From assembly GCA_963691655.1 (NCBI GenBank), contig OY829328.1, positions 72,110,400 through 72,174,399 on the forward strand: a DNA stretch of 64,000 nucleotides. The letters are read 5' to 3'. A program made the position numbers and the translations under genes. This DNA comes from Toxonevra muliebris (lineage: Eukaryota > Arthropoda > Insecta > Diptera > Pallopteridae). The number at the start of each line of letters is the position of its first letter. The stretch's first letter is position 1. Of this stretch, positions 21,925-33,809 are shown in pieces. The notes below the pieces were generated by a model. The model made no database searches. It was given only the letters and a program-made list of their open reading frames with translations, and was not told the origin of the DNA.

Positions 21925-23310
21925 TGTAATATACCATATTTTTTGATACAAGCATATAAATACATACACAAGAGTAGAGATTATATTTCTTTACTTTTTC
22001 AAAAGACTTGTTTTTTTTTTGTGGTTAATATTCCAGAAGTCTTCAAAGAAAACCTTTTTTTAACATTATAAATTATTTGATTTAAAAATAATAATTACGC
22101 TTTACAAAACTAAGTAGTACCTAAGTATCTAAAGGAAATTAAAGATTTGTATATCAGACAAGCAAGTTTAGGATGATAGTGTTCTCTCTTTGATTCTAGA
22201 AACCTATTCTATTATAAGGATAGGTGAAAAAAGTTAATCGGGTTAATGTAAAAATCTTTTGACCTAATATTAAAATTTGTTTCTCGCTTGAGAAAAGGGT
22301 TATGTGAATGATGAATATGGGGGATTTTATCTCAAACTGGCCTCACTTTTGAAACTGATAGGGCTCAAGCTTACAAATTTGCCGAGTTGAAGGGGGTTGA
22401 ATTTTGGAATTTTATTCAAACAGCCCCTATTTCGGATCCATGTAATTAATCGCCTATTACATTTTCTTTAATTTTTCGAAAAAAGAAACAAATCCAAAAT
22501 TTGATCAATTTGTTTAAAAATCAAAAATATATTTTTGGCTTCTTTGAGAACTTTAAAGTCCATAAATGGGTTTAGACTTGTTTATCTATCAAAATAAATG
22601 TCGAGTAGCTCGAAATACCCATGACGTCAATTCTCGAACGTTGTAGTGTCCCTGTTCTTCTCATAATTCCCACTCGGAATAATGATATCTTTGTATTGAT
22701 GATGGACAAAAATGTAGTTACTAACGAGGTAAACGATAGCAATAATTATTTGTAAAATTTTTTATTAATAACCAGAACAGATAAAAATATGTACGCAAGA
22801 AAAACTTAGATTTTCTTCCTTTTTTTATTTTTTCTTAGATTTTTCTGTATTTTTCTTTCAAACAGACAGGGCCCGAAGGAATACTTCGCGATAAAAACTA
22901 AGTAAAAATTTTAATTTACCAAAAAGAGGATACAAAATTTTTCATAGAAAAACGGAACATGAACAGCGGAGAGCTGTGCAAAGGTAGCTGAGAAAAATAT
23001 TTTTTAAAAACGAAACACGACGTATTATTAAGTATGCTTTGAAATATTTTTGTTCTGTCCGGTTCCGTATTTAGAATTAACCCTCTTTTGTCCTTGGAAT
23101 CTTAAATTATTTTTAATTTCCAAAAACTTTTGATCCAAATTTTGCTGATGTTTCACTTTTTCTAACCATTTTTAAAAAGTCAATTGAGTAGTTAACTTTT
23201 CGAAATTTAATTTTCTTGGCACTTTCATTTGATACACATACTTAAAAACGTGCTCCACATTTTTTTATATAATTTATTTTTTCTTTATTTATGGCTATGA
23301 TTTTATATAC
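21925..23310. other. non-coding, no recognised feature
   Basis: This is AT-rich DNA with T-runs. A lone TTAACCCTC at about 23077-23085 resembles the TTAA-repeat ends but has no partner that I could find. Confidence 0.5.
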
Positions 23311-23312
23311 AA

Positions 23313-23815
23313 CTAGCTGACCCGGCAGACGTTGTTCTGCCTTTTCGGTGAATTTTTTGTTTTATTTGAATGAAGAAGAATGAAGTTCTTGATGTTTAAA
23401 ATTGTGCATTGTTAATGACAATTCAATTGAATTTAGAAAAAAAATCCTGGATTTAAAATTGAGGTATGAAATTTGACAATTTTAAAAGAATTCAACTTGC
23501 AGGACTGTAGATTGAAAACAGAGAATCATTATAAATGAAAAAGATGTGGAGAAGAACTAAGTGCCGCATCAGCCAGTGTTGTATTCCAATGGTTGTCATC
23601 TTCAAGCAATTGCAGTTCTCGGCAAGCGTCTTTATTTGTGGTGCATAATTGACCATTAACTGTTCTTAAATATTCGTATGACGTCGGTCCACGTACATTT
23701 ATTAATAGCAATCGTAAATAAAAGCACTCACGTTGTTTTGGATGAACAGTGTATAATCGACCTAATGTATTTGCTGCAAATATTTCTTCATAAGCAGTAA
23801 CAGCTAGCATAAACT
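23313..23815 (-). mobile_element. Helitron 3' fragment with hairpin and CTAG terminus
   Basis: On the minus strand the fragment ends in a 6-bp stem, 6-nt loop hairpin (GGCAGA-ACAACG-TCTGCC, 23324-23341), then seven bases, then CTAG (23313-23316) followed by T. This is the canonical rolling-circle transposon 3' end (hairpin, CTRR, insertion between A and T). About 190 bp upstream in transposon sense lies a helicase fragment. The 5' end (TC) was not located. Confidence 0.85.
23529..23810 (-). pseudogene. Helitron Rep/helicase (PIF1-like) fragment
   Basis: This 93-codon open frame contains GRLYTVHPKQRECFYLRLLL, NVRGPTSYEYLRTVNG and a spacing of Cys and Asp residues typical of the region before the helicase domain in animal Helitron Rep-helicase proteins, which are over 1000 residues long. 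The Rep HUH motif and the Walker motifs are absent. It is a dead internal remnant. Confidence 0.8.
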
Positions 23816-23819
23816 GACT

Positions 23820-24128
23820 ATTAATTCAGTTGATTCTAACGGGGTCATCAGTTCAACAGTTATATAGAAATTACAGAATTTTAGTAAAAAGGAATAAGTT
23901 TTAAGGGCATTTTTTTGTTGAACAATTTTATTATGATTCAGTTGAATTATAGAAACAATATTTTAGGAGGCTCTATATTCACATCAAAGACCATTCTTGA
24001 AATTATATCTAAAAATTATAATTATAAATTATATCCCAAAAATTATTTAAAAATTTGGACCAATTTGATATTTATTATAAATATAGCATTTGTTACAGCG
24101 CCACCTAACGGATTTTAAGATAGCGAAG
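23820..24128. other. AT-rich, possibly residual Helitron sequence
   Basis: There is no readable domain. CAGCGCCACCTAACGG at about 24097-24112 is an isolated GC-rich phrase. Confidence 0.35.
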
Positions 24129-24129
24129 T

Positions 24130-24825
24130 AGGGTCTTAAGATATTTCATAAAGTAGTAGAAATAATAGTGGAAAAAGGAATAGAAAAAATAGTAGAAAAT
24201 AGCAGTAAAAAAGTAGAAGAAAATAGTAGTAGAAAAGATAATAGGAAAAAGAATAGAAAATAATATTCAAAATTGTTGTAAAAAAGTAATAAAAAAGTAG
24301 CAGAAAATTTAGTAGAAAAATAGTTAAACGAAGTAGTACAAAAATAGTAAAAATGGAGTAGAAAAAGTGGGAGAAATAATAATAAAAAATAGTAGTAGAA
24401 AAAATTCTAAAAAAGTAGTAAAAAAAGGAGTAAAAAGTAGTGGAACAAAAAAAAAAATTGGAGAAAAAATTTATTAAAAAAGTAGCAGAAAAAAGCAGTA
24501 AAATAGTAGTAGAGAATATTGGTTGAAAAGGTAATAAAGAAAAAAATAAAAATTTTAGAAAAAAAAGGAGGGTAAAGCTAATAGAAAATAGTAGTACAAT
24601 TAGTAGAAAGTAGCGATACAAAATAAAAAAAATTGTAGAAAAAATATATTAAAAAAGTAGTGGAAAAGGGTAGTAAAATAGTAGTAGAAAATATTGCTTG
24701 AAAAAGTGGTAGAAAATAGGAAAAATTGTAGAAAAAAAGAAGGCTAAAATTAATAGAAAATAGTAGTAGAAATAGTAGGAGAATTAGTAGTAGAAATTGT
24801 AGTAGAAAATAAAAAAGGAGCATAG
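24130..24825. repeat. purine-rich AGTAGAAAATAGTAG degenerate array
   Basis: About 700 bp of irregular AGTAGAAAAT, AATAGTAGTAG and AAAAAGTAG words run here, with very few cytosines on the plus strand. Segments near 24436-24540 and 24620-24720 resemble each other, suggesting a larger internal duplication. The long minus-strand open frames are Phe/Leu-only artefacts of the bias. Confidence 0.85.
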
Positions 24826-24869
24826 TCCCACTAATTTAACAAACTGAAAGAATCTAAATTTTAGAACCG

Positions 24870-25340
24870 TACCATAAATGGCTCCTATGATATGTATCTC
24901 ATAATGGAAATTCAGGTTATATGGACGGTGCCACACCCCCTTTGTCAATCCCACCTATATTTTTGTTGTAACATGGCAATGTCAATTCTCGTTATTGTAC
25001 CAAAAAATTATTTGGATTGTATGAGAGGTGACACGCCCACTTTCCTAAAAGCCATTATGAATACCTATGATTCATCCTCCCGCCTAAGAAAATATATTCT
25101 GGATTATGATTTCAGAAGTTACACGATGTCATTCACACAAAACTTTACGATTATATATATGAAGGTTAACAGGCCAGAGGTATCCTTACAAATTATATTG
25201 CATTACCCCCCTTACCCCATAATTGGCAAATTTGATATTGGCATTGTGTCTGAGGACTATGTCAGACCAAGCGATCGAACAAATCCTTTCAATTCAAAAG
25301 GAATTTTTAAAACATTGGCAAAGAATATACTACGGTGGTG
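24870..25340. repeat. unclassified repeat-like segment with GGTGCCACACCCCC motif
   Basis: GGTGCCACACCCCCTTT (24929-24945) recurs as GGTGACACGCCCACTTT (25027-25043), each beside a similar context, and a third C-rich word ACCCCCCTTACCCC lies near 25204-25217. A 150-codon open frame (24892-25344) covers the segment but shows no recognisable domain. I read it as part of a fly repeat rather than a gene. Confidence 0.4.
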
Positions 25341-25459
25341 CTAATAAAAGTTGTTGTTGGACTAACAAAAGTTAGCTACAAGGAAAAGAACAAAAACAAA
25401 TTTAATTTCATATCTTTAATCTTCATCGTTTTTAAGTTTTTCCACCTAATTACTATTAA

Positions 25460-26345
25460 TTTCTATACATTTTTTAGCCACTTCGAAAAAAAGGCCTCAA
25501 AATCGACTTTTTTAGGTTTGCATTATATTGCCGAAGAAGTTTCCTTTCAAATTTCTATTTATTTTTGGAAACAACCAGAAATCACAGGGCACTAGATCAG
25601 GGAATATGGTACTGGACAAATTTCTTCAGTCCCTGAGAGCGTAACGAAGGTGTTCGTTTTTTCAGCAGTGTGAGTTCGGGCATTATCGTGATGCAAAAAG
25701 TAGCGGCGCAGTTCATCGTTTTTCTTGTTTCCCAACAAAGTTTTCGAAAACTTCTGCAAAGCAGATTTCAGTATACCATTTCGTAGCTACCGTCTGTCCA
25801 GTTTTCCGAGGAATAACATCATGACTTCTCCTTAGCATTGTTGCTTGGTTTCTGTGTCGTACTTGAAGAACCAAACTTCATTATCTCTTACAATTTTATT
25901 AAAGGTGCTGGGCTTTCCATTCTTAAAGTTTTAAAGAAATTATTAGGTAAAATGCACGCTCGCCTCTTTTTGAGCATCAGTTAAAATTCGAGAAACCCAT
26001 CGTGCTGATTCCTCCATGACATTCAAGCCCAGTTCTTCAGAAAACATTTTCTTGGTTAACCTTGGATCTTCGTCAACTTTGAAATTCAACAGAGCCATAC
26101 TTACGTCATCAGTCGAAGATTTTGGGTGACCTTCACGACATTTTTCCTCCACAGAAAAATGTTGGGTCTGTAATCTCCGAAACCACTTCGAGACGGTCCG
26201 GTCACAAGCGATGGCGCATTCTCTTCTTATGCTATTTGGAGCTCATCAAATATTGGAAAACCGAATCTCTTGCTGTGATGGCGGTAAAATTTTGACCGAT
26301 TATTTCTCAGTAGACTTGCATTTTCTTGTCTCCATGTTGATTGCT
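25460..26345 (-). pseudogene. mariner transposase, decayed
   Basis: On the minus strand, in order, are a helix-turn-helix with CDRTVSKWFRRLQTQ (about 26170-26215), GHPKSSTDD with VDEDPRLTKKMFSEELGL (26030-26130), ARWVSRILTDAQKE (25955-26000), HHDNARTHTAE (about 25660-25695, containing the second catalytic Asp), YSPDLVPCDFWLFP (about 25568-25610, third Asp region of D,D34D enzymes) and a C-terminal KWLKNV stop near 25465. Frame changes are needed around 25600 and between the N-terminal blocks. The normal length is about 345 residues and this copy spans nearly all of it. The terminal repeats were not located. Confidence 0.8.
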
Positions 26346-26654
26346 TGTAGTGAAACTTAAAAATGAAATTTCAATCACAATACTGTGCCAAATCATCTGA
26401 TATTTTTTTGATTTTTCATAAAATTTATTCAGTATTATCTACTAAGCAGACTTTTGCTCTTTCCCCCTCATAAGAAACTATCTAACCATAGCAAAACTTT
26501 CTGCAAAATTTTCTGCTAATTTGTTGTTGTTTTTTCACTTGGGAGCATATATAGAGCTTTCACAAAACTCTATAGGATCTGGGTTGCTATTATTGGTTTA
26601 GTGTAGCCCAGCTGGTGTATAGAATAGTAGCAAGAGTGGGTAACTTTACTTAAC

Positions 26655-26800
26655 CCCAGAGTTGTTGGTTTGGATGGATCCGTTTATTCTTCCACTGTAG
26701 AGTACCGACAATACGGCATCGTTATATAGGGCTTTGATGACGTTGATTGTTTTCCAGGGCTGGACCTTTTTTCTCAGCGTTTTGCAAACTAAAATTTTAA
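26655..26800 (-). pseudogene. short LINE reverse-transcriptase scrap
   Basis: On the minus strand the translated string IKALYNDAVLSVLYSGRING followed by SIQTNNSGVK matches the block just before the GVKQGC-LSP motif of RTE/CR1-like reverse transcriptases. Nothing beyond it is readable. The neighbouring minus-strand open frame 26797-27021 shows no recognised motif and is not called. Confidence 0.45.
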
Positions 26801-27218
26801 TTGATAGAAGGTTGATTCTTCAACACAACAATATTGTAATTCGAAAAGTTTTTGATTAGTCTACACAATTTTTGACTTGCATCTGTTTGCTGGATGCAAT
26901 AATTTTTTTCGAAGTCTATCTTCCACTTTGGAAGGCTTGCCCAAACCTTTTCCATGTGAGGGTGAAGAAGTTCTGCAGTTAAAGAATATTGCAACCTAAG
27001 GGGCGCATCCGCATGACGCATGGATCGTTGACTGATGCAATCATAGTCCGGATTGCATTGCTTTACCCGAATATGCGGAATGAATTACGTGTATTTTCTT
27101 TGACTATTTTATTTGTGTTAGTACAACTAATATGAATTCTTAACCCTCGAAGCATATTAAGACTACAAAAATACCTATCTAGCTTGTAGTAGTTATCAAA
27201 TTTAAGAAAAAAGTTGTG

Positions 27219-27888
27219 TTAACCCATTGCTCACCGATGACCCACAATTCGTTTTTCTTAGTTTTGTCAAAAACTATTGCACTGATTTCAATACATTTAT
27301 ATATATTGAAACGTGTATTGATTGCGTTTTAGTTATTATTTAAAAATCTTGGAATAGTATTCTAATTTACGAAACCAGAGTGAGTTAAACTGAAAAAATT
27401 TGTTTATCTATTTTCAATAGCTCATAATCTTAACAATATTTATTCAAATACGTCAAGTTCTCAAATATGATTTGCTATTTTTTTTTGAATTTTTCTTTAC
27501 TTTTTTTTGGAAACTAAGTTTTGCTATGGGCCTCCGGTGACTCTCGAAAGTCCTCAATGGAAACTTTTTACAATGAAATTGGGGACAGAGAAGGTGGATC
27601 CGGTTCGGTTTGCTCTTTCGCTTTTAGTTTCCTTACGGACAAGAAAGGGTTAATTGAACAATTAATAGTAAAAAACTTTGTTTCTCTTTAAAAAAAAAAA
27701 CATGTAATAAAAATGTAGTAAAAAAGGTTGTGAAAAATTCTCATTGAGGAGTATAGAGTTTCCGGTGATCCATGAAAGTTCAGGCTTCCACTGGCGTAAA
27801 AAAACTTCTGTTGATAGTCAGAGAATACGAACCCAGATTCAGTTTTGGGGTATCTCCTCGGGTTTCCTTACGGTCACGAAAGGGTTAA
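27219..27888 (+). mobile_element. TTAA-flanked composite repeat, copy 1 (piggyBac-like MITE)
   Basis: This is bounded by TTAACCC (27219) and GGGTTAA (ending 27888), with an internal AAAGGGTTAA at 27644-27653. TTAA next to CCC/GGG termini is the signature of piggyBac-family insertion. It carries the phrases CACCGATGACCC, CTTTTTACAATGAAATTGGG, TTTCCTTACGGACAAGAAAGGG and TTTCCTTACGGTCACGAAAGGG. Two further copies lie at 36904-37648 (inverted) and 38615-39104. There is no coding capacity. Confidence 0.65.
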
Positions 27889-27889
27889 A

Positions 27890-30230
27890 CAATATCGTGC
27901 CCATCTGCATAGTAAATGCAGGATTATTTTAATTTTTTTTTAATTTTGTTTACTTTTATAGCTTATAAAAATATCAATTGGAATTGTGTGTTTCAAATTC
28001 TTCGATTTTATTGAATGTTTTCGAATATTTCAAATAAAATTTTATTTATTTTCAATTACATATTTTACATACATATTTACATTCTTTAAATTCGGCTACA
28101 TTAAAAACCATTTTAATTTAACAATTTCGAATAAGAATATTTTCAATTTAGAGCACATAAATATAATCAAATCTTTTACCTTACTTGTTTCCTGTTTTCA
28201 ATCCTTTTTTCTCTTTTACTTTTCTCTATTAAACGTTCTCAATTTAAATACTGACGCATTTCATTTACTAAATCTATCTCTTCTAAATACAAACAAAATT
28301 TAAATAATCCTTAATGATAAATTTGAACAATTTGATGCAAAACTATTTACAAAAATATATTTCTATGTTATACATTTGTATATGGAAGAGCATTTGAAAT
28401 GATATCTTAATGTATATGTATAAGTGTGCGTGTGTTTTTCAGTGTATACGTGTGTGAGCATACATATGCGTGTGTGTGTTAATAACGAGTTTCATTTGAT
28501 AGCAATCTTAAATGACAGCAAAGTAAAAGCAACAACAGCAACAACAATAACACATACCAAAACAATGACAAACAAAATAGATTGACAAATTGAGTGTAGG
28601 TCTCATGTATAGGAGACGAATATATGTATGTGTGTGCTTATAGCATTATCTGCTTATGTATTTGTTTACATATATACATACATCGTTATCTCACATACAA
28701 AAATCGACTATAAAAAATTTCCTCAATTCTCACACATACACAATTTAATTTGGTTAAAAAGGTAATGACAGTAGTATGTAGTAGTAAGCAGCAACACACA
28801 ATTTGGATAAAAGTTAGATTTTCTATTTTCAGTAGAAATAAATTTAAGGTATTACATTGAGGATTTAAAGAATTCGATTTAAAGTAAGAGGAAAATAAAA
28901 TAAAAGGAAATTGGAATGAAATGTTGATAATAAAATTTTAAGTAAATTAATATGAACTTTTCTATTTCTATGGCTCAATGTCAAATCTCTAAATAATTGG
29001 GTTGCGTTTAGGTTAATTGACAAACTCATTCATTCATTCACGCACCAACGCTGACCCCAATCATCTACTTCAAAACATCACCAAACTTGATTTGAGGGAA
29101 GGAATATCAGACACTGAAGTAATAATCCTAAGTCTCACTTTCCCCTCTACGCGGCTGGTGCAAACGAGAAACTAATCAACCAATAAAACTCTTTCAAGTA
29201 TTTAGTAAAGCGAAATTTCCCTGTATAGAGTCTCAAAGTTATTAACCCTGCAATGTATTTAAGCTTGTACGATACCTTAAATTTCATTGAAATTCCGCTT
29301 AAGTGGCTTCGTCTCCTTTAAAGTCATAGTAAACAAATTGAAATTGTGATGCCCCCAATTCATACTGTCAAATTGCATACGTGTGGCAAAATTTTGCAAA
29401 AAAAAAAAGAGAAAAAAATATCACGTTTAGGTTTAAATAAATTATTTTGTTATGCACATTCACTTGCGAAAGAATGAAGCGAAAATTTCGCATCCAAGAA
29501 CACCGAAGGACATTGGTGATTGTGCAGAGTGAATTAAGTTGTCTACACTTTCCCAGCTATATTCTCCCTAGAAATGTGTTGTGAGCATTTTTTATTTATA
29601 TTCCTTTCTTTCTTTAACCTTTTTCAGTTGACCACATGTTACCGCAGCATCATTTTTTTGTGTGTTTTTTTGTATATTTATTTTATAAATTTTTGTTTTT
29701 GTTTTACACAGTCATTTCACACCGTTTGAATTTCAGTATAATATTTCTTTTTTCATTTAGCTAACAAAAAAAAAAAAAAAACAAAAAATGTCAGCAGAGG
29801 CAAACAAGAAAAAAAGAAAAACCGTCTACCACAAAAATCTCGTAGTCAAGCTGATTTTTAATTCAATGAAATTTACAAAAGCCTCTTGTGCTAGTATTAC
29901 ATGCAGTTAGTTACACATACGGGCAGATATTTTATATTTTTTTTAGTTGTGTTTGTATGAATGAGTCTGTGCACCATAACCCAAGGGTAAAATGTTTAAA
30001 GCATGGGCAAAGATATGGAGATCTTACCGAAATTTTGATAAATGTAATAAAAAAAAGTGTTGAAGTTAGATTTTTATGGAATTTCAGAAACAGCGGAAAC
30101 AGCTGCTCAGAGAAATGAAATGATCAAAAAGTGTGGCGCTCCCACTTGTTTTTTTAATAAAGGACGTTGGAGTAGCGCACTACCCAACAAGTGGCCCTTT
30201 TAAAATCCAGCTACAGATTATAAATCATCA
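27890..30230. other. non-coding fly-type intergenic or intronic DNA
   Basis: This contains TGTGTG tracts (28420-28480), CAACAACAGCAACAACAATAAC (within 28525-28550), A-runs (29398-29410, 29765-29782) and no family motif in any open frame. Confidence 0.5.
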
Positions 30231-30239
30231 GCTGATAAT

Positions 30240-30608
30240 GACATCTATATATTTAAAAAAGTTATAACATTTTGTTTTATGGAATCTACCGCAGGCACGG
30301 CGGAACGGCTCATTATCTGAATAATTGGTCTTATAAATAGATAACTTGATAGGGATATAGTATCGAGTAGTACGAGTCGGAACGTTCAAGTTAATGTTCC
30401 TCAGCAAAGATGGAGAATTAACAGTGCCAGATAACAATTTTGCAATAAAACACACGTTGCTCATAATTCTTCGGCTTTCAATAGTAGGTAGATTCAAAAG
30501 TTTTAATCTGTGCTCGTAAGGTGGGAGATTAAACGGTAAATCCCACGGCAAGGATATCATTCCGATTTGAGTTCTGTTTTTTTTTTTTTTTTTGGTAAGT
30601 TGGTACAT
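30240..30608 (-). pseudogene. LINE ORF2 C-terminal fragment, 5'-truncated
   Basis: A minus-strand frame contains LPPYEHRLKLLNLPTIESRR, then SNVCFIAKLLSGTVNSPSLL and NINLNVPTRTTRYYIPIKLS, the C-terminal tail of Jockey-like LINE ORF2 proteins after the reverse transcriptase. It is followed in sense by FRRACGRFHKT. The start is not real: an A-run (30577-30595 on the minus strand) precedes the coding-like part. The upstream half has been separated or lost by the hAT insertion at 30633. Confidence 0.7.
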
Positions 30609-30632
30609 CTGTTGTTGATATTCTCTCTAAAT

Positions 30633-31751
30633 CAGAGGTTCTCAACTGTGCTCATCCTACGAACGCCTCCCCTACATTGATTTTCACACAACTACTTTTT
30701 ATGCTGGTTTACTATTTTTTAAATTAAATCATACTCGCCTTGATAAAATTCTGAATGACGCTCTGGCTAGTTTGCTTCAAAGATAAACTAGGCTAGTAAA
30801 TTTGTTTAGTAGTTGAATTGTTCTTCATGAGAAAAACTAGGATGGTGAAGATTTAGTGACGTTTTAGTTGGAAATTCGATAGCTTAAACTAACCAAATAA
30901 TTAATAAATAGAATCAATCATGCATTATCTCATTCCTAATGTTAAAGTTTTTGATAGTAAAAGGTAGTCGAGAAATTAACCAAAGGCAAAAAAAAAAAAC
31001 ACTGTTAAAATTTATTTGAACTAAAGTTCTTTGAAAATGGTATTTTTCATCCGATTCCTTTTTTAATAATAGTTTATAACAATTTCTCTTCAGCGAATTT
31101 CGAAAACGTAAAGGGACACACACTGTTGCGATTTCTTTGCATTGAAATCGCAACTGCTGATTTTCATTTCTTTCTGCCACATACAAGAGATTTTTAGTTG
31201 AGATTTCTACCAGTTAAATTAACTATTTAAATATAAATATTAGAATAAAAGTATCAATATAAAAAATAAAATCAAACATTGCTGAATTTGTTTCTTTTTG
31301 TTTTTCATTTTTTTCATTTCACTTCCTCTTCTTCTTTATTTTGTTACTTGTCGGTATGAAAACGCAACAGTTTGCGTTTACGAGATGACAAAAAAACTGT
31401 GAATGTTCGAAAAAAACGAAGCGTCAAAATCGCAGATGTGTGTGCACGCTCATATGAAATAATGAGTTGCATTGTTGTAATTTCTTACGTTGCGGTTCGC
31501 ACCGATAAAATCGCAACGGTGTGTGCGTGCTTTAAGTCAGAAATGGAAAATGTGAAACTAAAAGGTGCATATTGTAGGTTTTAATATATAATATGAAAGA
31601 AAAAAGAAATTATATTGTTAAATACAAAATATTATGATTACGGCGCGTTACAGAGTATTCAAATATTTGTTTATTGAAATATATCCGCGCCTCCCTTCAA
31701 ATAAGTATACGACCCCCCAGGGGGGCGCGCCCCACCACTTGAGAACCACTG
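30633..31751. mobile_element. non-autonomous hAT transposon, 1119 bp, perfect 8-bp target duplication
   Basis: The ends are CAGAGGTTCTCAACTG and, inverted, CAGTGGTTCTCAAGTG, the classic hAT terminal repeat (CAGNGGTTCTCAA). The flanks are identical 8-mers CTCTAAAT at 30625-30632 and 31752-31759, the expected hAT target duplication length. C-rich subterminal blocks follow both ends (GCCTCCCC, and GGGGCGCGCC with CCCCCC). The interior has no transposase. It contains three TTGCGATTT / AAATCGCA words near ACACAC-GTGTGTG stretches (31110-31150, 31425-31450, 31505-31530), which could be transposase-binding or internal repeats. It inserted into older transposon DNA. Confidence 0.92.
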
Positions 31752-31849
31752 CTCTAAATCTTAGCGTCATAGCTTGCCATTTCCAAAAGTTACGTAGCCT
31801 AGAGTACATCTATCTCTGTGTGTGTTGGCGATTTTTTACATTTTTGGAC

Positions 31850-32790
31850 ATGGATTTAAATTTGTAACAACGAACTTGTATTAAATTTTGCATAACAAAT
31901 GGATTTAATAGTGCGCGAACGTTGGAAATGTTGGAAAAGTGTTTCGGCAAGGATTCTCTAAAGAAAACGGTCGTTTACCAGTGGCACGAGCGGTTCAAAA
32001 GTGGTCGTGAGTCAATCGAAGATGATGAACGCAGTGGCAGACCATCGATATCAAAAACCGACGAAAACATGGATAAAGTAAAAGAAATTTTGGTCAATAA
32101 CCGCAAATAAACCATAGAGGACTTGAACATTGCCTATGGATCCGTCCAAGGCATTTTGATCAATGGTTTATATTTCCGTCATGTAGCAGCAAAGTTGGTG
32201 CCAAAAGACCTCAATTTAATGCAAAAAAAAGACCGTGTTGACGTCGCAAAAGACATGATTTGCGAGGCTGAATCCGATCCCACATTCATCAAAAGGGTCA
32301 TTACTGGAGACGAGAAGTGGGTTTCTGAGTACGACACGCAATCCAGACATCAGGCAAGTGAATGGCGTTCACCAAAGGACTTGAGACCAAAAAAACCAAG
32401 ATTTGCCCGTCTCTATATACATTGTTGTTGTGATGACTACATTTGTTCATTAAGCCTGTTTATATATAACTTCAAATAACGAAATTGACATGAACTTAAG
32501 TCATGACTTTGAAAATTAACCTCTAGATTTAATTTTCATAGTCTCCTAAAAAACTAACAAGTCGTTTTCAGTCAAAAAAGAAGGCAATGCTCACGGAGGA
32601 AGCACTGATGGACATACCGAAAACCGAATTTAGAAAATGTTTCGAGAATTGGATCAAGCGCTGGCATAAGTTTGTTACAGTCGATGGGGTTTACTTTGAA
32701 GGGGACAATATAGATTTAGATGGATAAACTTGTATTTTTAATTTTCTGAATAAATTCCGGGAACTTTTTGATCAAGGTGATAATTGCTAT
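31850..32790 (+). pseudogene. mariner transposase with stop codon and deletions
   Basis: Plus-strand mariner coding sequence begins near RTCIKFCITNGFNSARTLEM (about 31872). It continues through VVYQWHERFKSGRESIEDDE, RSGRPSIS and MDKVKEILVNNRK to a TAA at 32108, then resumes in frame with TIEDLNIAYGSVQGIL, HVAAKLVPKDLN and FIKRVITGDEKWV, which contains the first catalytic Asp. The segment with HHDNA and YSPDLAP is deleted. The C-terminus, FENWIKRWHKFVTVDGVYFE, is found at 32640-32705. The sequence TTCCGGGAACTTTTTGATCA at 32756-32775 fits a right terminal repeat. It is dead; family context suggests a cecropia/mauritiana-type mariner. Confidence 0.85.
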
Positions 32791-32799
32791 TATAACAAC

Positions 32800-33290
32800 A
32801 TAAGTTTGCACCCAAAAGAAAATCATATATATCCTGAAAGTAAAGACTAAAAATAAAATACCTGTGCTCGGCCATTTTTCTAGATGAATTCGTTTATGTT
32901 TTTTAAACCCGAAATTGAATTATATTAATATTACTCATACGACCTGTTCTACTATTTAGGTTTGTGGCGTAAGCAATCGGAATGGTTGGATATTTATTTC
33001 CAATATGGAGTAGTTAATTTAGTATGTCTTCTCAAGGAGCTGTTGGATATTGGTCAGATTGTACCCGTTCTTGAATTACGGATTCTACGTCAGCGTTGTC
33101 AATTTTATAAATTTTTAATTTTCTTAAATATTTTGATTACATAAATACAATTTCTATCAATATAAACCATTTCTATAAATTTTATTCAATCATATTTGGA
33201 TTCAGGAGGCAATTTTTCACGGAAATATATAAAAATAAAACTCCAAAGGTAATTTGTTTTATATAGTGGAACAGGTCCTATGAGTAATAT
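32800..33290. other. non-coding, no recognised feature
   Basis: AT-rich sequence between the mariner and LINE remnants. Nothing supported was found. Confidence 0.45.
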
Positions 33291-33296
33291 TTATTT

Positions 33297-33805
33297 ATTT
33301 TTTAATGTTACAGACAACACACAGAGATAAAAGCCCCTATAAATGCAGAACATTGTATTGATTGGGAAAGGAAGATAGGTTAATGGGAAGAGGAAAGAGG
33401 GAGAAGTGTCCGTGAACGTTTGCTTTAAATTTGAAGAGGACATAATAATCAGGAAAAATATTTGCAGGGAGCCTGTTCCATAATCGCGTGGTACGACAGA
33501 GGAAAGAATTATCTCTGTAATGCGTGGTGCGTTGGAACACCGTGTCCACGTGGAATGCACGAGTTTCACTTGCGGTTCGTGTAGCTCTGTAGAACTCACG
33601 AACTGGTGGCCTCAAAACGCGCATTTCCGCAGAGCATCCACCATGGCCACGTTTCCACGATGTTTCAAGGATTGAATAGACCTGGAAACCCTACTGTCTC
33701 CTATTAGCTTTATCGCTTGGTATTGAATACGGTCCAGGAGCACTTTGTTTTCTTTTGGGATATGAGATAATTCAAGAACTTTGATGCAATTTTCTAGAAG
33801 GAGAG
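33297..33805 (-). pseudogene. LINE ORF2 C-terminal fragment
   Basis: The minus-strand translation reads LLDRIQYQAIKLIGDSRVS, then SIQSLKHRGNVAMVDALR, then TTHYRDNSFLCRTTRLWNRL followed by PANIFP, the conserved tail of CR1/Jockey-like LINE ORF2 proteins. One frame change near 33620 separates the blocks. No RT or endonuclease remains and no A-tail was clear. It is a 5'-truncated dead insertion, and a different family from family A because it lacks RNase H. Confidence 0.75.
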
Positions 33806-33809
33806 ATTG

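Noticed and set aside
24136..24823. Long minus-strand Phe/Leu-rich open frames that look like membrane proteins
   Set aside because: They are translations of a purine-rich degenerate repeat. The amino-acid bias comes from the repeat words and no start context or homologous pattern exists.
26797..27021. 75-codon minus-strand frame beside the RT scrap
   Set aside because: It may be part of the same LINE, but no motif ties it to one.
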